From positions 2,457,501 through 2,521,500 of the forward strand of contig VICG01000001.1 in assembly GCA_008692225.1 (NCBI GenBank): DNA of 64,000 nt, in the 5' to 3' direction. Position numbers and translations under genes: made by a program. Below are positions 1-12,827 of the stretch, piece after piece; position 1 is the first letter of the stretch; every line of letters starts with the position of its first letter. The notes below the pieces were generated by a model. The model was not told the origin of the DNA and made no database searches. It saw only the letters and a list, made by a program, of their open reading frames with translations. The stretch comes from Monilinia fructicola (taxonomy: Eukaryota > Ascomycota > Leotiomycetes > Helotiales > Sclerotiniaceae).

Positions 1-3000
1 TACTCACGAGGCATATAGTCGCTGAAGTGAGCCGGATCCAGCTTCAGAGAGGTTCTTCCAACATAATCATGATCACCAAATGTGTCCCAGTCCCAGATGG
101 TCGCGATGATGTTCAGTGGACCTTGCACTGTGATATCCACTGACTCGTCCCAACGAGGATTGAGATTTCTCATGATGACTCGAGTCTTGGCTAAGCGTTT
201 TTGATACTCATCACCGAGAACGACATAAGGATCACTGGTGCCATTAGGGTCACAAGATTTAAGATCCTCGCCTTCCACAATCTTGATTGTGAAGACGTAT
301 TTCGCAGTTCTCCTCTTTTTCTCGACCGGTGGTGCATTCTTCGCAAGAAGATCTGCACAAGCATCGACGTTTTATTGTCTTTTCAAGCGTATCGAGCTGC
401 TGCACAGCATACTCGATGTTGTTGAGTTTCACAAACGACTGTGGCTTCGTTAGACGTGACCTTTGGCTTTTCTGGCATGAGACTTACTTCGGGGTAAAAT
501 TGGAAAGGTTCTATCTTCTCCTTGTTGTTCCACGCCTCCTTGGCTAATTGCATCCACTTCTCCTGTTTTGACTGCGACGCAGCCGCTTCTTGGGCGGGAG
601 ACAATCTATCCATCTCTTTCGAGAACTTTTGCTCAATGACTTCGCAATATCTAGCCAGCCCAATGCCAAAAGATTTCGATAGAGCCGTCATGAACTTAGC
701 GTGTTGAATTGGATCGGCCCAGTTAAGTTGGAAGATCTGATCAGCCATTTGATTGAAGAGACGGAAGATATCAATGATGGAAACACTATGACGTTCATCA
801 TCTGATGGAATATACTGTCAGGATTATCTGAGCGGACCTGAAATTGATCTTGTTTGATAGCCTGATCAACGAGATCTACTGTTTTCGCATCAGCACTGCG
901 GATCCACCGCCAAACGAAGTCAGCAAGTAAATCTTCTATATTGAAAGCGAATGCTCTACTGGGTAGAATATCGTGATGAATGCTACGGATGTCCACAAGC
1001 TCCTTGTATAGATCAAAACCATCCTGTAAGGGTACTTCGCTATCCTTCGTATGTGCTACGTGCAGAATTCTCTGAATCAAGTCGTTGGCATCGTCCTCGA
1101 AGCTAGGAAGCATTGTTTCGACCAGGATTGTTAGAGGATTGACCCCCATAATTTCAGGATTCTTCCGATACCTCTTCTGTATCCGCTCACATAACTTCAC
1201 GACAGACTTTCCCAGCTGAACCACGTGGAAAAAACTCCCATTCCTCCTGGTCTTGAGGAACTTCTGCTTCAAGATATTCCCTGTATACCTCCGCCGCTTT
1301 AGATTTAAGTCCTTCCACCAACTGCTCAACATAAGCATTGTGGCCGCCAGGGCTGGTGGTGGAGAATAAAGGATCGCTTTTGATATGAGTTTCTAGAATA
1401 AGAAGGACTGGGCCAGGGGAAGGTGGCTTGGCCTCATAGCAATGTTGTAAGAGATCATAGAGATCACGGAGAAGTGCATCATGCAAATTGGTCAGGGTTT
1501 GGCGATACAAAGCAAAATCATGTATCGTCCAGTGGTTATGATCGAAGGAAGATAAGCTCGCAGAGTGAGTATGCGTATGCGCACGCTTGGGTTCTGGCGG
1601 GGGATTTTTGATAAATTCAAAGGCGCTATCAAGCTCATCAAGGCCGATCTCCTGATCTAAGAATTTTTGGCTCGCGACATCCAAGAAGAGAACCAGCCTG
1701 GAGAATTGTGGAATCCTCCACCGAACACATAATTCTGTCAACAACTCCAGAGACTGTTTGCTGAGAGGCTGAGAATCAGCGCCATCAGCCTGGGCATGGA
1801 TTTTATCATAGGTTAGGGCATAAGTTAGGATGGTTCGGTAGTATGCTCGTGTGTCCGTCGGTATAAAGGTATATGTGGCCTCTTCAAGAAATATCTTGGA
1901 AGGCTCCTCCTCTTCTAGGGCAAACGAAGACATATCCGCCGGTTGATCAAAAGCGTAGCTTGCGCTTCCCTCTACCGGGCTTACGATGGCTATAGTCCTG
2001 GCTAGATCTGCATATGCTTGATCGTCGGCGCCTGGAGAAGGCACGGTCAGAGGTGGGAGAGGTGGCAGAGCGCCATTCTTGCTGGAAGCCTTGACGAGAT
2101 CTGGCCGAGCTTGAAGTATCTCAGAAATCATTGCCGAAAGTTCTGGTACTTCTGCCCTCTTCCATGCTTGATAGCCTTCATCCACATCAAAATCCTCGCT
2201 TCGTAAGGTTCGTTTCGTGTTTGCATTCAGGCAATGCTGGTAAGATTTTAGATCGTTGAGCGCTGCCGATTCTGTCCAGATGTTTTTATTCAAGTCGATA
2301 TCGGTTTGCACCTCTGCATTACTCATCCCGAATATCTTTCCCACGACTTGTGCCATGGGCATATCTTTGACATCGTAGCTCACCGGGGCCGTCACCTCAA
2401 TTGAATGCCCGCCGCCTGGGCCCGTAGAAGAGTTCACATATAAATCTTGAGAATTCGTCAATAACTTGTTCTCCAACGTTGCTAGACGACTCATCAGCTC
2501 AGGTCGATCTTTGTCCTTTTCCAGGTCCTTCAGGGTTGCACTGATAAGCCTCACGAACAGAGCCACATGGCGATCCACGAGATTTTTCCACGATTCATCG
2601 TCATCCGCCGCCTTGCCCTTCTGTAATGATTTCGTGGTATTGGAATAGAAGATCAAGACTAAATCTTCCACACGCCTCTCCTTATCCATACGCTTGCGAA
2701 AGCCTGGTTCGGTAAGAGCTGTGTAGGCCTCTGCGAAGGTTCTTTTGACCGCTTGTTCCTTGTATTCGGGGCGCCTCTCCGTTCCCCTCAAGACACCTTG
2801 CAAACGTTTCTCTAACTGTGACATGAAGCCATGGGGAAATTTTGTTTTGGTATTGCTCGTCAGAGAGAAGTCTTGCATCAACTCTCCGATCATAACCGTC
2901 TTCCTTGAAATAAGCTTTCTCTCTGCGGGGACATACTGTTTGGTCTTTCGCCGGGGCTGGAGGAGGTGGTGCAGGTATGCCACTCTGAGGGCGAACGTAT

Positions 3001-3124
3001 ATGCATCGGTATAGCTGATGGTTTTTGGTCGTGATCGAGAATTGTTTCGAGATATGGACATGCGGTCACTATTTACGAGACTGCTCACTCGACGGTTGGG
3101 TCGCGTTAGAGAAGAGGACGACAT
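1..3124 (-). CDS. UNC-13/Munc13-like C2-domain protein, 3' end beyond window, frameshifted
   Basis: Probable vesicle-priming or exocytosis factor of the fungal UNC-13/Munc13 family; the 3' end lies left of base 1. The ATG at 3122-3124 opens 645 uninterrupted codons, with a basic Ser/Arg-rich N-terminus. Near residues 780-830 the SIIDIFRLFNQ and HAKFMTALSKSFG stretches match a Munc13 homology domain (MHD1). From about residue 935 a C2 domain starts (VFTIKIVEGEDL, then the Ca-binding-type loops DPNGTSDPY and WDWDTFGDHDYVG), reaching the window edge; a second MHD is expected outside. Reading through needs four frame changes: A6 at 1229-1234 (+1), 806-815, 447-457 and T4 at 370-373 (+1). None has room for an intron, and homology resumes in register each time. 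Either assembly indels or a young pseudogene; I favour indels. Family call is good, cellular role is inferred. Confidence 0.82.
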
Positions 3125-3630
3125 CTTCCCTTCCTGAAGGAGACTTGGGGCGGTAAACAGGAAGAGAGGGAGAGAGGGGGAGGAAGGGAGGGGATTATGC
3201 CAAGTCTTGAATTAAATTCTTGGGCAATCAGATATATCTTTGTTTGAATTATATGATTTCAAATTGTGATACTCTTCGATTCTTTATGACGGGCTGGCTA
3301 TAAGAGCATTAATATATCTTGACAACGAAATTCGATAAATAAATTCAAACATGCATAGAACGAATGAGGTGATGAGGTAATGAGGTAATGAAGTAATGAG
3401 GTAATGGAGTAAGTAGCAAGGTAACTTTTTGGGGGGTGGGAGGGGTGGTGAATGTCAAGAGGAGGCGTATGTAGTCCACGGGTGTTGTAGTGTAGGGTAG
3501 GTAGGGTAGGTTGGTTGTAGATAAGGTAGCAAGTAAGCAGGTAGGTAAGTAGGCAGGTAGGTATGGATGTAATATGGTGTGTAGAAAGTCAAAATGCCAG
3601 CCTCATGAGAATGGAGGGATAATTGACGAT

Positions 3631-3709
3631 TGGGGGGACGGAGACGGAGAGGGAGATGGAGAGAGAGAGGGAGAGAGAGAGGGAGAGAGGAAAGAGAGGG
3701 AGAGAGAAG
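3631..3709. repeat. GA-rich (purine) tract
   Basis: About 80 bases almost entirely G and A on the + strand, with ggaga/gagaga units. It generates artificial Arg/Glu or Ser/Pro open frames on the two strands. Confidence 0.9.
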
Positions 3710-3967
3710 TTGGAGTTGTCAAATTGGTTTTATTCTTCTTCCAGGGGGTCAGATGTTCTTTAAAGTGGCTAAAAGTGATCTGAGTTGGCTGGCAAAAGCC
3801 TGTGCTGGAGGCCGAACTTGGAAGCAATTGCCCATGTGAGGGAGCGAGGGAGGGTCTGTTTTGATGAGTACTGTACGAGGTAAGTAAGTCCACGGGTAGG
3901 TATTTATTTTAGTTTCAGGGGAAGACAGGAAGAAGAGATCCAATATTGTTTTGTTAAAAGTGGTCAG

Positions 3968-4014
3968 AATGGATGGATGGATGGATGGATGGATGAATGG
4001 ATGGATGGAATGGA
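3968..4014. repeat. (GGAT)n microsatellite
   Basis: Roughly eleven tandem ATGG/GGAT units with one A substitution (gaatgg). Similar units recur at 9300-9340 and, as CCAT, at 46683-46720. Confidence 0.9.
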
Positions 4015-5160
4015 TACTCAAGGAGATGATGTATATACGGATGGAGGGATATATATGTATATGTACTGTAATAATTGTAATTGTAATTGTAAACGTGAAT
4101 GTAATAAATGTATTTATTATATTGTAGATGTTATATATACTACTCATATACCTAGTAGGTACCTAGGTAGAGAGAGAGATCACCGATGGATCATATATGG
4201 ACTTCGTAATTTATTGAATGGATTTATTATGTTTTTATATTTGATATATTTAATATATTGATTAATAACCTAATATAGATGAAATAATACTTTGATTCTT
4301 TTTACTCTATACTTATTAACCTACCTAGGTAAGATATTAAGATATGTACTAGTTACGTATATAATAGTAAATTGGAACTAATAATCAATACTGATAGGGA
4401 AAATAACAGTATATCTATCTAGTATCTGTCTATCTATTTATCTAATATTATCTATCTATTTACGTATCTACCTTTCTCTCTACTGCGTATTCTCTGTACC
4501 TATCTAATATCTACCTACCTAGTACCTCTCTACCTATCTCCAGGGCTACCTCCTTACCTAGATAGATATCCGACTCTATACATAGTGAATAGTAGATAAA
4601 ATAAACTAGTATGTATTAAAAGTATTCATAGATAGATTATCTGTGATTTCCAAGGTTTGTTTTACTATCCATATCTGATTTCGGATGATGAAACCAAATA
4701 ATACAAGAACTGATTAATTACCTAATTAGTGATTAATTACTTGTTAGTATCTAATATCTAGTATCTCCAAGGCTAGCTTCTATATATGAAATAGATTCAG
4801 AATCGAACGTTCTTTTGTATTATTCAATTTCCTTAAATAAGGCAATTTAGAGAGTCCAGGTATTAGGTAAATAAGTAATACCTAAATAGGTATATAAATA
4901 TTCATCTAAAACAAGAAGAAACTATTATAGTTTAGTAAACCTAAAGTATTCCAAGGTTATTATAAGGCTACCTAATACCGTATATATACTATTAGATAAA
5001 TACTAGGTAGATATATAAATAGATAGATAGATAGGTATATCTTCTTTATAGTAGCGTTAGACTAAATTAGATTGTTCGTAAATATTACCACGGTAGGTAT
5101 AATTACAATCTATAAACTTCTAGATTACCTACCTACTTACTTATTTTATTATTAGATTTT

Positions 5161-5310
5161 ATTAGATATATACTCCGTATATATATATATACATACATAC
5201 ATATATACATATATACCGTAGACATATATACATATATACATACATACATACATACATACGTACATACATACATACATATATACATACATATATACGTATA
5301 TACATTTACA
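5161..5310. repeat. TATA/CATA microsatellite
   Basis: Mixed tatata and catacatac dinucleotide/tetranucleotide repeat of about 150 bases upstream of the F-box gene. One copy of the recurrent TACTCCGTA motif sits at its left end (5171-5179). Confidence 0.85.
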
Positions 5311-5801
5311 TCAATAATTACCGTAAACTACCTAGCTGCCTCCAGCTAACTATAGTTCTACTACCCGCAATTGGTTATCGTTCATTCATTGGATTCATTC
5401 ATCATTCACATCGTCACCTGGGCGTTCATCATTCATTGCATCTACCTAATTAGTACATCCTGCCTACCTCCGCTACTTACCTACTTACTACCACCTACCT
5501 CACCTCCTCACTTATTTCAACCACCACATCATTAATAAACACCACCACCCCCAACCATCAACAACCCATTTTACATATTAACTCAATCACCCTCCCCTCC
5601 CCTTCCCTTCCTTCCCCAGACTTATCTATCAAAGGTTATTGGAATGATCGCAAATACCTACCTAGGTATATCGCTATATGATCCGTTTCTATAGCATCAC
5701 AGTATGCTGGTTGCTCATAGAGAAGAAAGTACCATTGTCACCACTGTGATCAATTTCATTCATCAAGCCACTTCCTCACTTTTCAACGACATCGCATCAG
5801 A

Positions 5802-8800
5802 ATGACAGCCCATCTTCCTCCGCCCGATCCTCAGTTCGATGATATCGTATCACAATCAGACGAATTGTCCTCTTCATCCCACAAAACTTCCACCGCTGCA
5901 CAACCATCTGAGAATTTGACGTTACCTGATCGTACTTCCGGTGGTGCTATGGCTACACCATCCTCAGCTTCCGAGAAGGTTGAAAAGGCTGGACTTGATG
6001 CAAAGACCAAAATTTCCAACTTCCTAAAGGATAAAGAGCAGGAATGGACTGCTGTCGTGGAGAAAAGAAATGGTCCCCTGCGATTATTGGACTTGCCTAT
6101 GGATGTTTTAAAAGAAATTGTGAAGGAGGTAGCCTATTCACCCTTCACCCTTCAGTCTTCTCGCCACAAGCTGATGAACTCTCTAGGTTACGCATACAAA
6201 TGACTTGACTTCACTTGCTCTCACCCATTCTGCCTTGCACAACCTAGCAATACCTTATATATATTCGCGGTTTGATATCGTTTGGCCTGACGCACATGCC
6301 ACGTCTGATCCGAGGACGGGAGTTGATGCGCTTACTTATGGACTTTCTACTCTGTGCATGGGCAATGCCTTCGCAAATGCAGATCCACCTCAGTCTTTCG
6401 TCTGTAAACATTGCGGAACGGATAATTCTACAGATTGCAGCCATGAGACCAGATCAGAGCCCTCTAGCGCTCCTAGACGTATGGGTAACGAATATCCCCA
6501 GTTTACCAGGAAGTTCTCTCTTGGAAACGGTCCTACCGACTGGGTTCAGGAATACCTCATAACTAAGGAGAGTGGAAAGATGTTGGGTACGCTTGTCGCA
6601 TTGGCCGTGGCCAGAATGATCAATCTGGAAACCTTTGTATGGGATATGCCAACAGGGGTGTTGAGGGATGTCTGGCTCGCCTTGTCTTCCTTGCAATACA
6701 AGACTCCAAAACAAGAATGCCGATTGGAACGCGTTTGGGTTAGGTGGCATGATAATACAGAATCTATTCACATGTCTCCTACACAAAATCCAAACACCCC
6801 TGCCATTACAACAAATCAAATGTTGGCGGGTACGGTAATGAGCTCCATAGGCTGGGTGATACCATCTGGCTCTTCAATCAATTTATTAGCTCCCCCGCAG
6901 TCCTTGGCATATTCACAGGGCCGTGTGGAGTATCCTACGATCAGCGTCCTTCCACCATTACAAAGCTTGTCTGTGCTAGACATTGACGAACTGGATTACT
7001 TAGACGAGATGAGTGTTTTGGTGGAGCGATCAAAGGACAAGCTTCGGGAACTTCGTGTTGGTATTTCTACAAAGGCGATTCAACGCGATTTTGCTCTACC
7101 ATGGGACGGACCTGAGCTCCAGCAAGTTGATCATGAAGCGAAGTGGCCTGGTGCGAGTAGGATTGGTGAGCGAAGATTAGGTGGGGTTCTAGGCATCATC
7201 CTGGGTCGCGTATTCGATGTTCGGAACAAACGCAAAGCAAAGAATGAGAGAAGAGCTGGGTCCAAGTCAGGTTCTTCCACGGGTAACAACCAGCAGCTGA
7301 AGCAAGAAAATGGCGAAAACGCCGCGACGAATGTGTTGCCGGAAATAATCGGGAATGCTTCTATGGCATCAGGCTCGAGTAATAAAGACAGCACAGCGGG
7401 ATCAGGCGAACTCAATCCACCCGGAGTAGCATTCGATCCTGAAGCGGACCCTCTTCCAGATAATATTGATCCTGATCTAGAACAATCGAGTGCTCCCTAT
7501 CATTATCACTTTGAAATGGATGAGGTTGATGCGATAATCGCCGCACACAAACTTACGTCGAGTGATGATACTGCAGTCGATCAGACCTTGCAACCCAATT
7601 CTTCTTCCGATCTCCTTGTAGAACCTGCGCCGCGACGGTCTCAAGCACCGAATAGAAAACCATCACGCGTTCCCGAAGTTTCTCCCAGCGGCCGAGAAAG
7701 GCTCGAAGGGAAACTACGTTTACAAACTTTAGAACTGGAACGGGTTTCTTTATCTGTATACGTGATGCAAAGGGCATTTGACTGGGCAGTCTTAACCAAC
7801 TTGACTATTCTCGATTGTCCACAGCACGATAAACTTTGGTCTACACTTAAGAAACATTTTTCACCATCACCAATAGGCAATCATATCTCAACAAAACATA
7901 GCACTCAGATGTTATATCATCTCAACCTTAAAAAGGTCCATACTGATGCGGCCTCCCCTTCGCTAATCTCATTCCTGAAAGAAACATTGGCGCCAAATAC
8001 TTTAGAAACACTTTTCTTACAGGATCGCAAACGAGCATCAAACTCAACAGTAACAATTGTAAGCTTAATTCATCTGCAGGTATATTGGTTGAGTGCTAAA
8101 CGTCTGATAGGAATCCATTTATCGGGGTCCCCTTAAGCGACATCGTGCCAGTCTCAAAAAACTGTTGTTGGATAGCTCTGAAAGACCACCAAGAAATGTG
8201 AATAGTTCAGCTGAATCCGCGAAATGGAAAGCTTGGATGCCCAATCGTGATATCTTGAATTTTATCACGAGTGGACGTATGAGCAGTCTCCGCGAATTGA
8301 GTATTGCGATTGACTACAAAGATTGGGTAAGTTACTTGCAAGCCGTTGGTTCACATGCATTCCAAGCCACCTTGAAGTAGTATTACTGAGTTGTTGCAAC
8401 ATCTAACAAAATCCAGCATCATTTTCTTCAACGTCTACCGCAAATACCCCAACTCCGCTCTCTCAGTGTTCCTTTCATCGCCGACCATATCACACCATTG
8501 TTCGACCCAAAAGAACTCGCCCATCAAATCCTTGACGTGATTTTTCTGCGCCCAGAAGTTGAACTCTGCTACGTTGGCATCTCACATAAATGTTTCGAAA
8601 TACTTGAAAATCGCCCTCACGAAGAACTATCGCATTTATCACATGATCCTCACGCAACAGCCGCAAATGGCGGTCCAATCACCGACGACGAGGAGGACGA
8701 TGAAGATGGCAGTGAAGATGATGAAGTAGATGAAGAGGAAGATGATAATGGCACGGCTATCGCCCCCATTGATCCGGATGAAACTGAGGACGAGTTGTCA

Positions 8801-8956
8801 GATAGTGATGGAGATGATGATGGTGAGAGTGATGAGGATAGTTGGGATGGAGCCAGTGATTGTGGTGGCAAGGGCAAGGTGAGGTTGAGGTTGAGGGAAA
8901 TTTTATTTTATGATGACAAAGTTGCTATATTTAAAGCGAGACATGGTAGACTTTAA
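5802..8956 (+). CDS. F-box protein with long C-terminal acidic tail (984 aa)
   Basis: Four exons: 5802-6128, 6187-8058, 8111-8326, 8417-8956; introns of 58, 52 and 90 bp, all GT-AG, give 984 aa. The F-box lies at about residues 90-140 (LRLLDLPMDVLKEIVKEV, spliced to THTNDLTSLALTHSALHNL), so the product is probably an SCF ubiquitin-ligase substrate adaptor. A large middle part has scattered leucine-rich segments (LQSLSVLDIDELDYL, LYHLNLKKV, LRELSIAIDYK) like a degenerate LRR solenoid, separated by a disordered insert near residues 400-560. A run of Asp/Glu (about 885-940) precedes a basic end, KARHGRL. Each splice restores sense: intron 2 joins TVTI to ESIYRGPLKRH. The first ATG follows a pyrimidine-rich leader. 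The target is unknown. Confidence 0.88.
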
Positions 8957-9674
8957 GGTGGGGTTTGCGAGGAGTATTATTGAGTGATTTGAGGGAGAAT
9001 ATATAAAGGTCAGGCATCATAATGGATGGGTGGGGATGGTTGCAAATAAAGGGGCAAAGGATGGGTTGGGAGACAAAAACGAAAGAAGCGTTGATCGATT
9101 GATTGAAATCATCTAGCGATGATATGACGGGCAGAAACGGGAGCTATACTTTTTTTCTTTTTTATAGGAGCATAGCTCCAAAGGCGAAATTTAAACGGTT
9201 TACTGGATGAACGGATGGGATGGGATGGATCGTCTTTTTTTCTAGGGGTGTAAACGGGCATGAATGGATGCATGGAGGGATGGTTTTCTACCTGCATTAT
9301 GAAATACTGAATGGACGAATGGACGGATGGATGGATGGAGCGGAAGAATGAATAAACGGATGGAATCTTATTTTCTTGGTAAATTTCTTTTAATTTAGAG
9401 CACAACGAAACAGCATGAGGATTTTATAGATTTCCACCCGACTGTTTTCTTTGTATAGCGTCATATTTGTATCGTGCATGGTTATTTTCTTGTTACTTTT
9501 TCAAATATAATGCAAGACGTTGATGTTGATGTTGATGTTGATTCGCAAACTCGGAATGTGCAACGTTTGATGTTTTTCAGGTGATGATTCATGTATCATA
9601 AGTGCTTGTTGATGTTTCTACATCCCGTCCTAACATCGGTAAAAATATCTCGAACCAAGCAGGTCCCCCCACCC
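8957..9674. other. intergenic between two convergent 3' ends
   Basis: Shared 3' region of the F-box gene and the nitrate transporter. It contains ggatggatg-type repeats (9195-9345) and three gatgtt repeats at about 9519-9540. No gene seen. Confidence 0.7.
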
Positions 9675-11505
9675 TCACCTCCCCCCAACCTGTCCCTTGG
9701 GAACGGGATTCACCCACGCAACGCCCACACTCAGCGCGGCCATGACGACGCCCACGATCCAAAAGCCCCTCGCGAAATGGCTTCCCGCCACGCGAAAAAC
9801 AATCGCGAAGACGATGCCGCCCAGATTGCCGCTCGCGCCCACGACCCCACTGATGACGCCGTTTGCGCTGGGGTATACGTGCGGCACGAGGGCGAAGTTG
9901 GCGCCGTTGCCGGCTTCGAGGAAGAGGCCCATGCAGGCGACCAGGGCGAACATGGTGGCGGGGGTCTGGGGGTCTGTGAGGCCGATGGCGAGGAGGAGGG
10001 CGCTGGTGAGGAGGCAGAGGGCGAGGAGGTGCAGTTTCTTGGTCTGGATGTTGTGCGTGCGGTGGTAGAGGAGGTCGGAGAGCATGCCGCCGAGGGGGCG
10101 GAAGACGACGTTGAGGAGGCCGAAGGTGGAGGCGTGGCGGCCGCTGCCGGTTTCGCCGAGGGTGGGGAAGTTGTGGAGGTAGTAGGCGCCGAGGATGCTG
10201 TTGATTGCGAGCTCGGCGCCGAAGGTGCAGAAGTAGCAGGAGGAGACGAGGAGGGTTTGTGGGCTGAGGATTAGGGGGAGGGAGGTGCGGAGGGAGGGGG
10301 AATGGATTATTTCGCCGTGGGCGATGGTGAGGGTTTCTTGAGAGGGGAGGGAGGTTTCGTTGGGGTAGGGAGAGGCTTTGGTGTGTTTGGCGCTTGCGAT
10401 TTGGGCTTCTTCTTCGAGGTACTTTTCGTTGGAGAAGATGGAGTTGCTGCGTGAGGTTGGGTTGATGGGGGTATTCGTGTCGTCAGGTTTGCGATCGGTG
10501 ATGGATCCGGGTATGGAGACTATATTGTTGGAGGGCTGGTGGTTGTTGATGCCATGGACTTGGAGATTCTGTTGCACGGTGAGGTGCCGTTGTGACCATT
10601 TGCCAGTGGGAGTGTCGGGGCAGAAGATTAACATTGATATGGCGGTCGTGGTGATGAGGATGAAGGGAACGATGAAGGATACTCTCCAAGCGACGTGAGC
10701 AGTGAGTCCTTGATTTAACATAAGAGAGTCGACGATGGCAGGCATGACGAAGTAGGTTATTCCCCCTCCGCTATTTAATTCGTGTAAGCATGTGGCTGAT
10801 AGGTAAAATGCTGTAGATTCGAGTAAGACTTACGCATTGCCCCAACCACCAGTCAATGAGTTAGCTGTCCCAACAATATTCTTGTCAAAGAATCCAGTAG
10901 ACCATACTTGACATGGAACAAAAGAGCCTCCAAGTATACCAATGAAGAATCGAAGAACCATAAGACCAGTCGCAGTCGTCACCGTACCTGCAAGAGCAGT
11001 TGGAATGGCACCAAGTAGTAGACATCCTGCAAATGTAACTTTAGGTCCAAAGCGATCGCAACATGGGCCTGCAACTAGTCGAACGAGGAGTCTGTAGGTA
11101 GGCTGTCAATACAATGAAAGAAACAGGAATGCCTTTCATGACATACGTAGCTACAAGAGCAATGATATTGGAATTGGCAATCTCATTTTGGGTGAGATGA
11201 AGGTCTTTTTTGATGGTGAGAGATAGCTTTGATATGTTAAAAAAAGTAGAAGCAACATGTAACAGTGCTGTTTCTTACCAATGGCGGAAAGGCATACCTA
11301 AGGCAAGGATTAGCATAATGTGAGATGAACAAGGGAGGGATTCCTGAAAGACTGACCAAGACCAGAAGGCTATCATGAATCCCCACCATGAGAAGAAGAA
11401 CACTCTGCCATATTTATTGAAGGGGTTGAGGACAGGGATAGAGCGAGCTTTTCCATTGACAGGATTGACCTCTGGCGCTTGCCAGAGTGTTTGGATTTTG
11501 AACAT
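9675..11505 (-). CDS. crnA: nitrate transporter, MFS NNP family (CrnA/NrtA type)
   Basis: Plasma-membrane high-affinity nitrate (possibly nitrite) importer. Five exons on the minus strand: 11357-11505, 11279-11297, 11147-11226, 10834-11091, 9675-10770, giving 533 aa. The start [31 protein letters not shown] is the fungal NNP signature. Other matches are [11 protein letters not shown] after TM2/3, [31 protein letters not shown] (nitrate signature 1), the DTPTGKWS start of the long cytoplasmic loop (about 110 residues), [12 protein letters not shown], and [16 protein letters not shown] (signature 2). The second exon is only 19 nt and encodes YAFPPL. All four introns are 55-63 bp. The frame is intact to the stop at 9675. 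TCCGCGG cores upstream suggest control by a NirA/NIT4-type regulator, which is inferred. Confidence 0.95.
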
Positions 11506-11776
11506 AGTAGGGCTCGTACAATGTCCGAGAAAAGACTTGTGACAAGACTATGTGACTAATTCTATCTAAATGGTTCTTGAATACAAATAACGCTTGTTTT
11601 TCAACTTGAATATAAATTCTGAATGGAGTGCTCATAATTTGAATAAGGAAAATCAACGCATATATAAAGTATGATACGGTAAATTCTGAGATCATAGATG
11701 AGTGATGCGCCCATTGGCAGTTGAAGCATCTCCGGAAGAACAACTTCAGACGGCACCTATAGTTTGAGGTAATGAT

Positions 11777-11783
11777 TCCGCGG
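11777..11783. promoter_or_regulatory. TCCGCGG core, NirA/NIT4-like candidate site
   Basis: TCCGCGG about 272 bp upstream of the nitrate transporter ATG. NirA of Aspergillus binds CTCCGHGG and NIT4 of Neurospora binds TCCGCGGA; this site matches seven bases of the latter. Function is inferred from position and target gene. Confidence 0.45.
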
Positions 11784-12626
11784 GGCACTTCCCTGCTCAA
11801 ATCCACCACGAACCAGCAGGCTGGCGAGGGTATAGAACACCCAGACTGTGCTTGAGAGATAAGATCCAAGCTGAGTGCAGGACGAGGGAAAAAGCAAAGA
11901 CAGCTCCAGATTAAAGATTTTGAGTGCCAATGGCTTAGGACTGATAAGATGTGTATCTGGAATATCACAGATCTCCGAGACGGGAGGAAAAGTAGATTGA
12001 TATTTGTCAGGGCAAGAGCGAGGCCATTTCTTTGCCTCATACACGACTGGTGTGATACAGTGTAGCGGAAAGGGTCTTTCAGGGAGTATTGAGAGAGTAT
12101 TGAAAGACAAGGTTGACCACCCTTGGCATGATATAGAAATGTGAAGAATTTTCAGCATGCAAGTGGCTCAGCAGCTGAGAGGAATGCATCGAGAACAAGG
12201 TACTGTGAAACAAATGGCTGCTCTACATTCCTACTCCTAAGTATCATGAGGAGATCTTATTAGATGCCAATCTTGAACCGTCATAGATGAAAGATCCGCG
12301 AAGATGTGATGAACCTTATCAATCGAAGTCTAGAGCATGTAGAGTTTGAGACCAACATAACCAATGGCTTCGATTCAACTGTCCCGTAAAGTTGTCATTG
12401 CTATCCAAACACTGGTCGGTGGCTTGTCTTTGGATATGATGAAGCTTTTGGATGAAAGAGTCGAGTCGTTGGTTCTTATCTTTGACGAGGCTTAGCGAGG
12501 CCGAAAATGGATATTCGCCCACCTCGTAGATAAGGATTGTGGGGGAAGGTTCAAGGGCACTTTGATCTGTTATGCCTACTGCAAAAGAGAAGTCGTGCAT
12601 TGATTATATCTACAGTATCTTTCTTT

Positions 12627-12633
12627 TCCGCGG
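12627..12633. promoter_or_regulatory. TCCGCGG core, candidate NirA/NIT4-like site
   Basis: Second TCCGCGG core, about 1.1 kb upstream of the transporter start. Weaker as a promoter element because of distance. Confidence 0.3.
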
Positions 12634-12827
12634 CCATCATCTGCAAAATCTGGCTGTCACAAGTTCTGATTGGGTATCTAGTTGGAGATATCTGATGTTT
12701 CATGTCGATTCAGTAGGTATTTGAAACCATCACACATACTCAAAAGATTCTGAACAGGTAATATAGCATTTTGAGAACTCCAAGCCTATGCCCGAATTCA
12801 GATTACCTTTCTTTAACTTTTCACTGC

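Larger units (their letters stand above)
3125..5801. other. intergenic, AT-rich with many short repeats
   Basis: No gene seen. The spacer lies between the divergent UNC-13-like and F-box genes. It holds tandem aggtaatg-like units near 3368-3410, a GA-rich tract, a GGAT repeat, a long stretch of taggta/tatcta low-complexity sequence, and a CATA/TATA microsatellite. From about 5330 it becomes pyrimidine-rich towards the F-box start, as expected for a fungal 5' leader. Open frames here are repeat-driven. Confidence 0.7.

Noticed and set aside
3900..5330. AT-rich block as a RIP-mutated transposon
   Set aside because: No terminal repeats or traces of transposase or reverse transcriptase; the low complexity is simple taggta/tatcta repeat, not C-to-T decayed coding DNA.
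8650..8877. 75-aa Ser/Pro-rich minus-strand frame
   Set aside because: Antisense of the acidic tail of the F-box protein.
9591..10274. 227-aa + strand open frame rich in Gly/Glu/Ala
   Set aside because: Antisense shadow of the nitrate transporter's last exon, produced by biased codon use on the opposite strand; no family motif.
11757..12158. 133-aa minus-strand frame upstream of the nitrate transporter
   Set aside because: No recognisable domain, poor start context and no splice partner; treated as promoter region.
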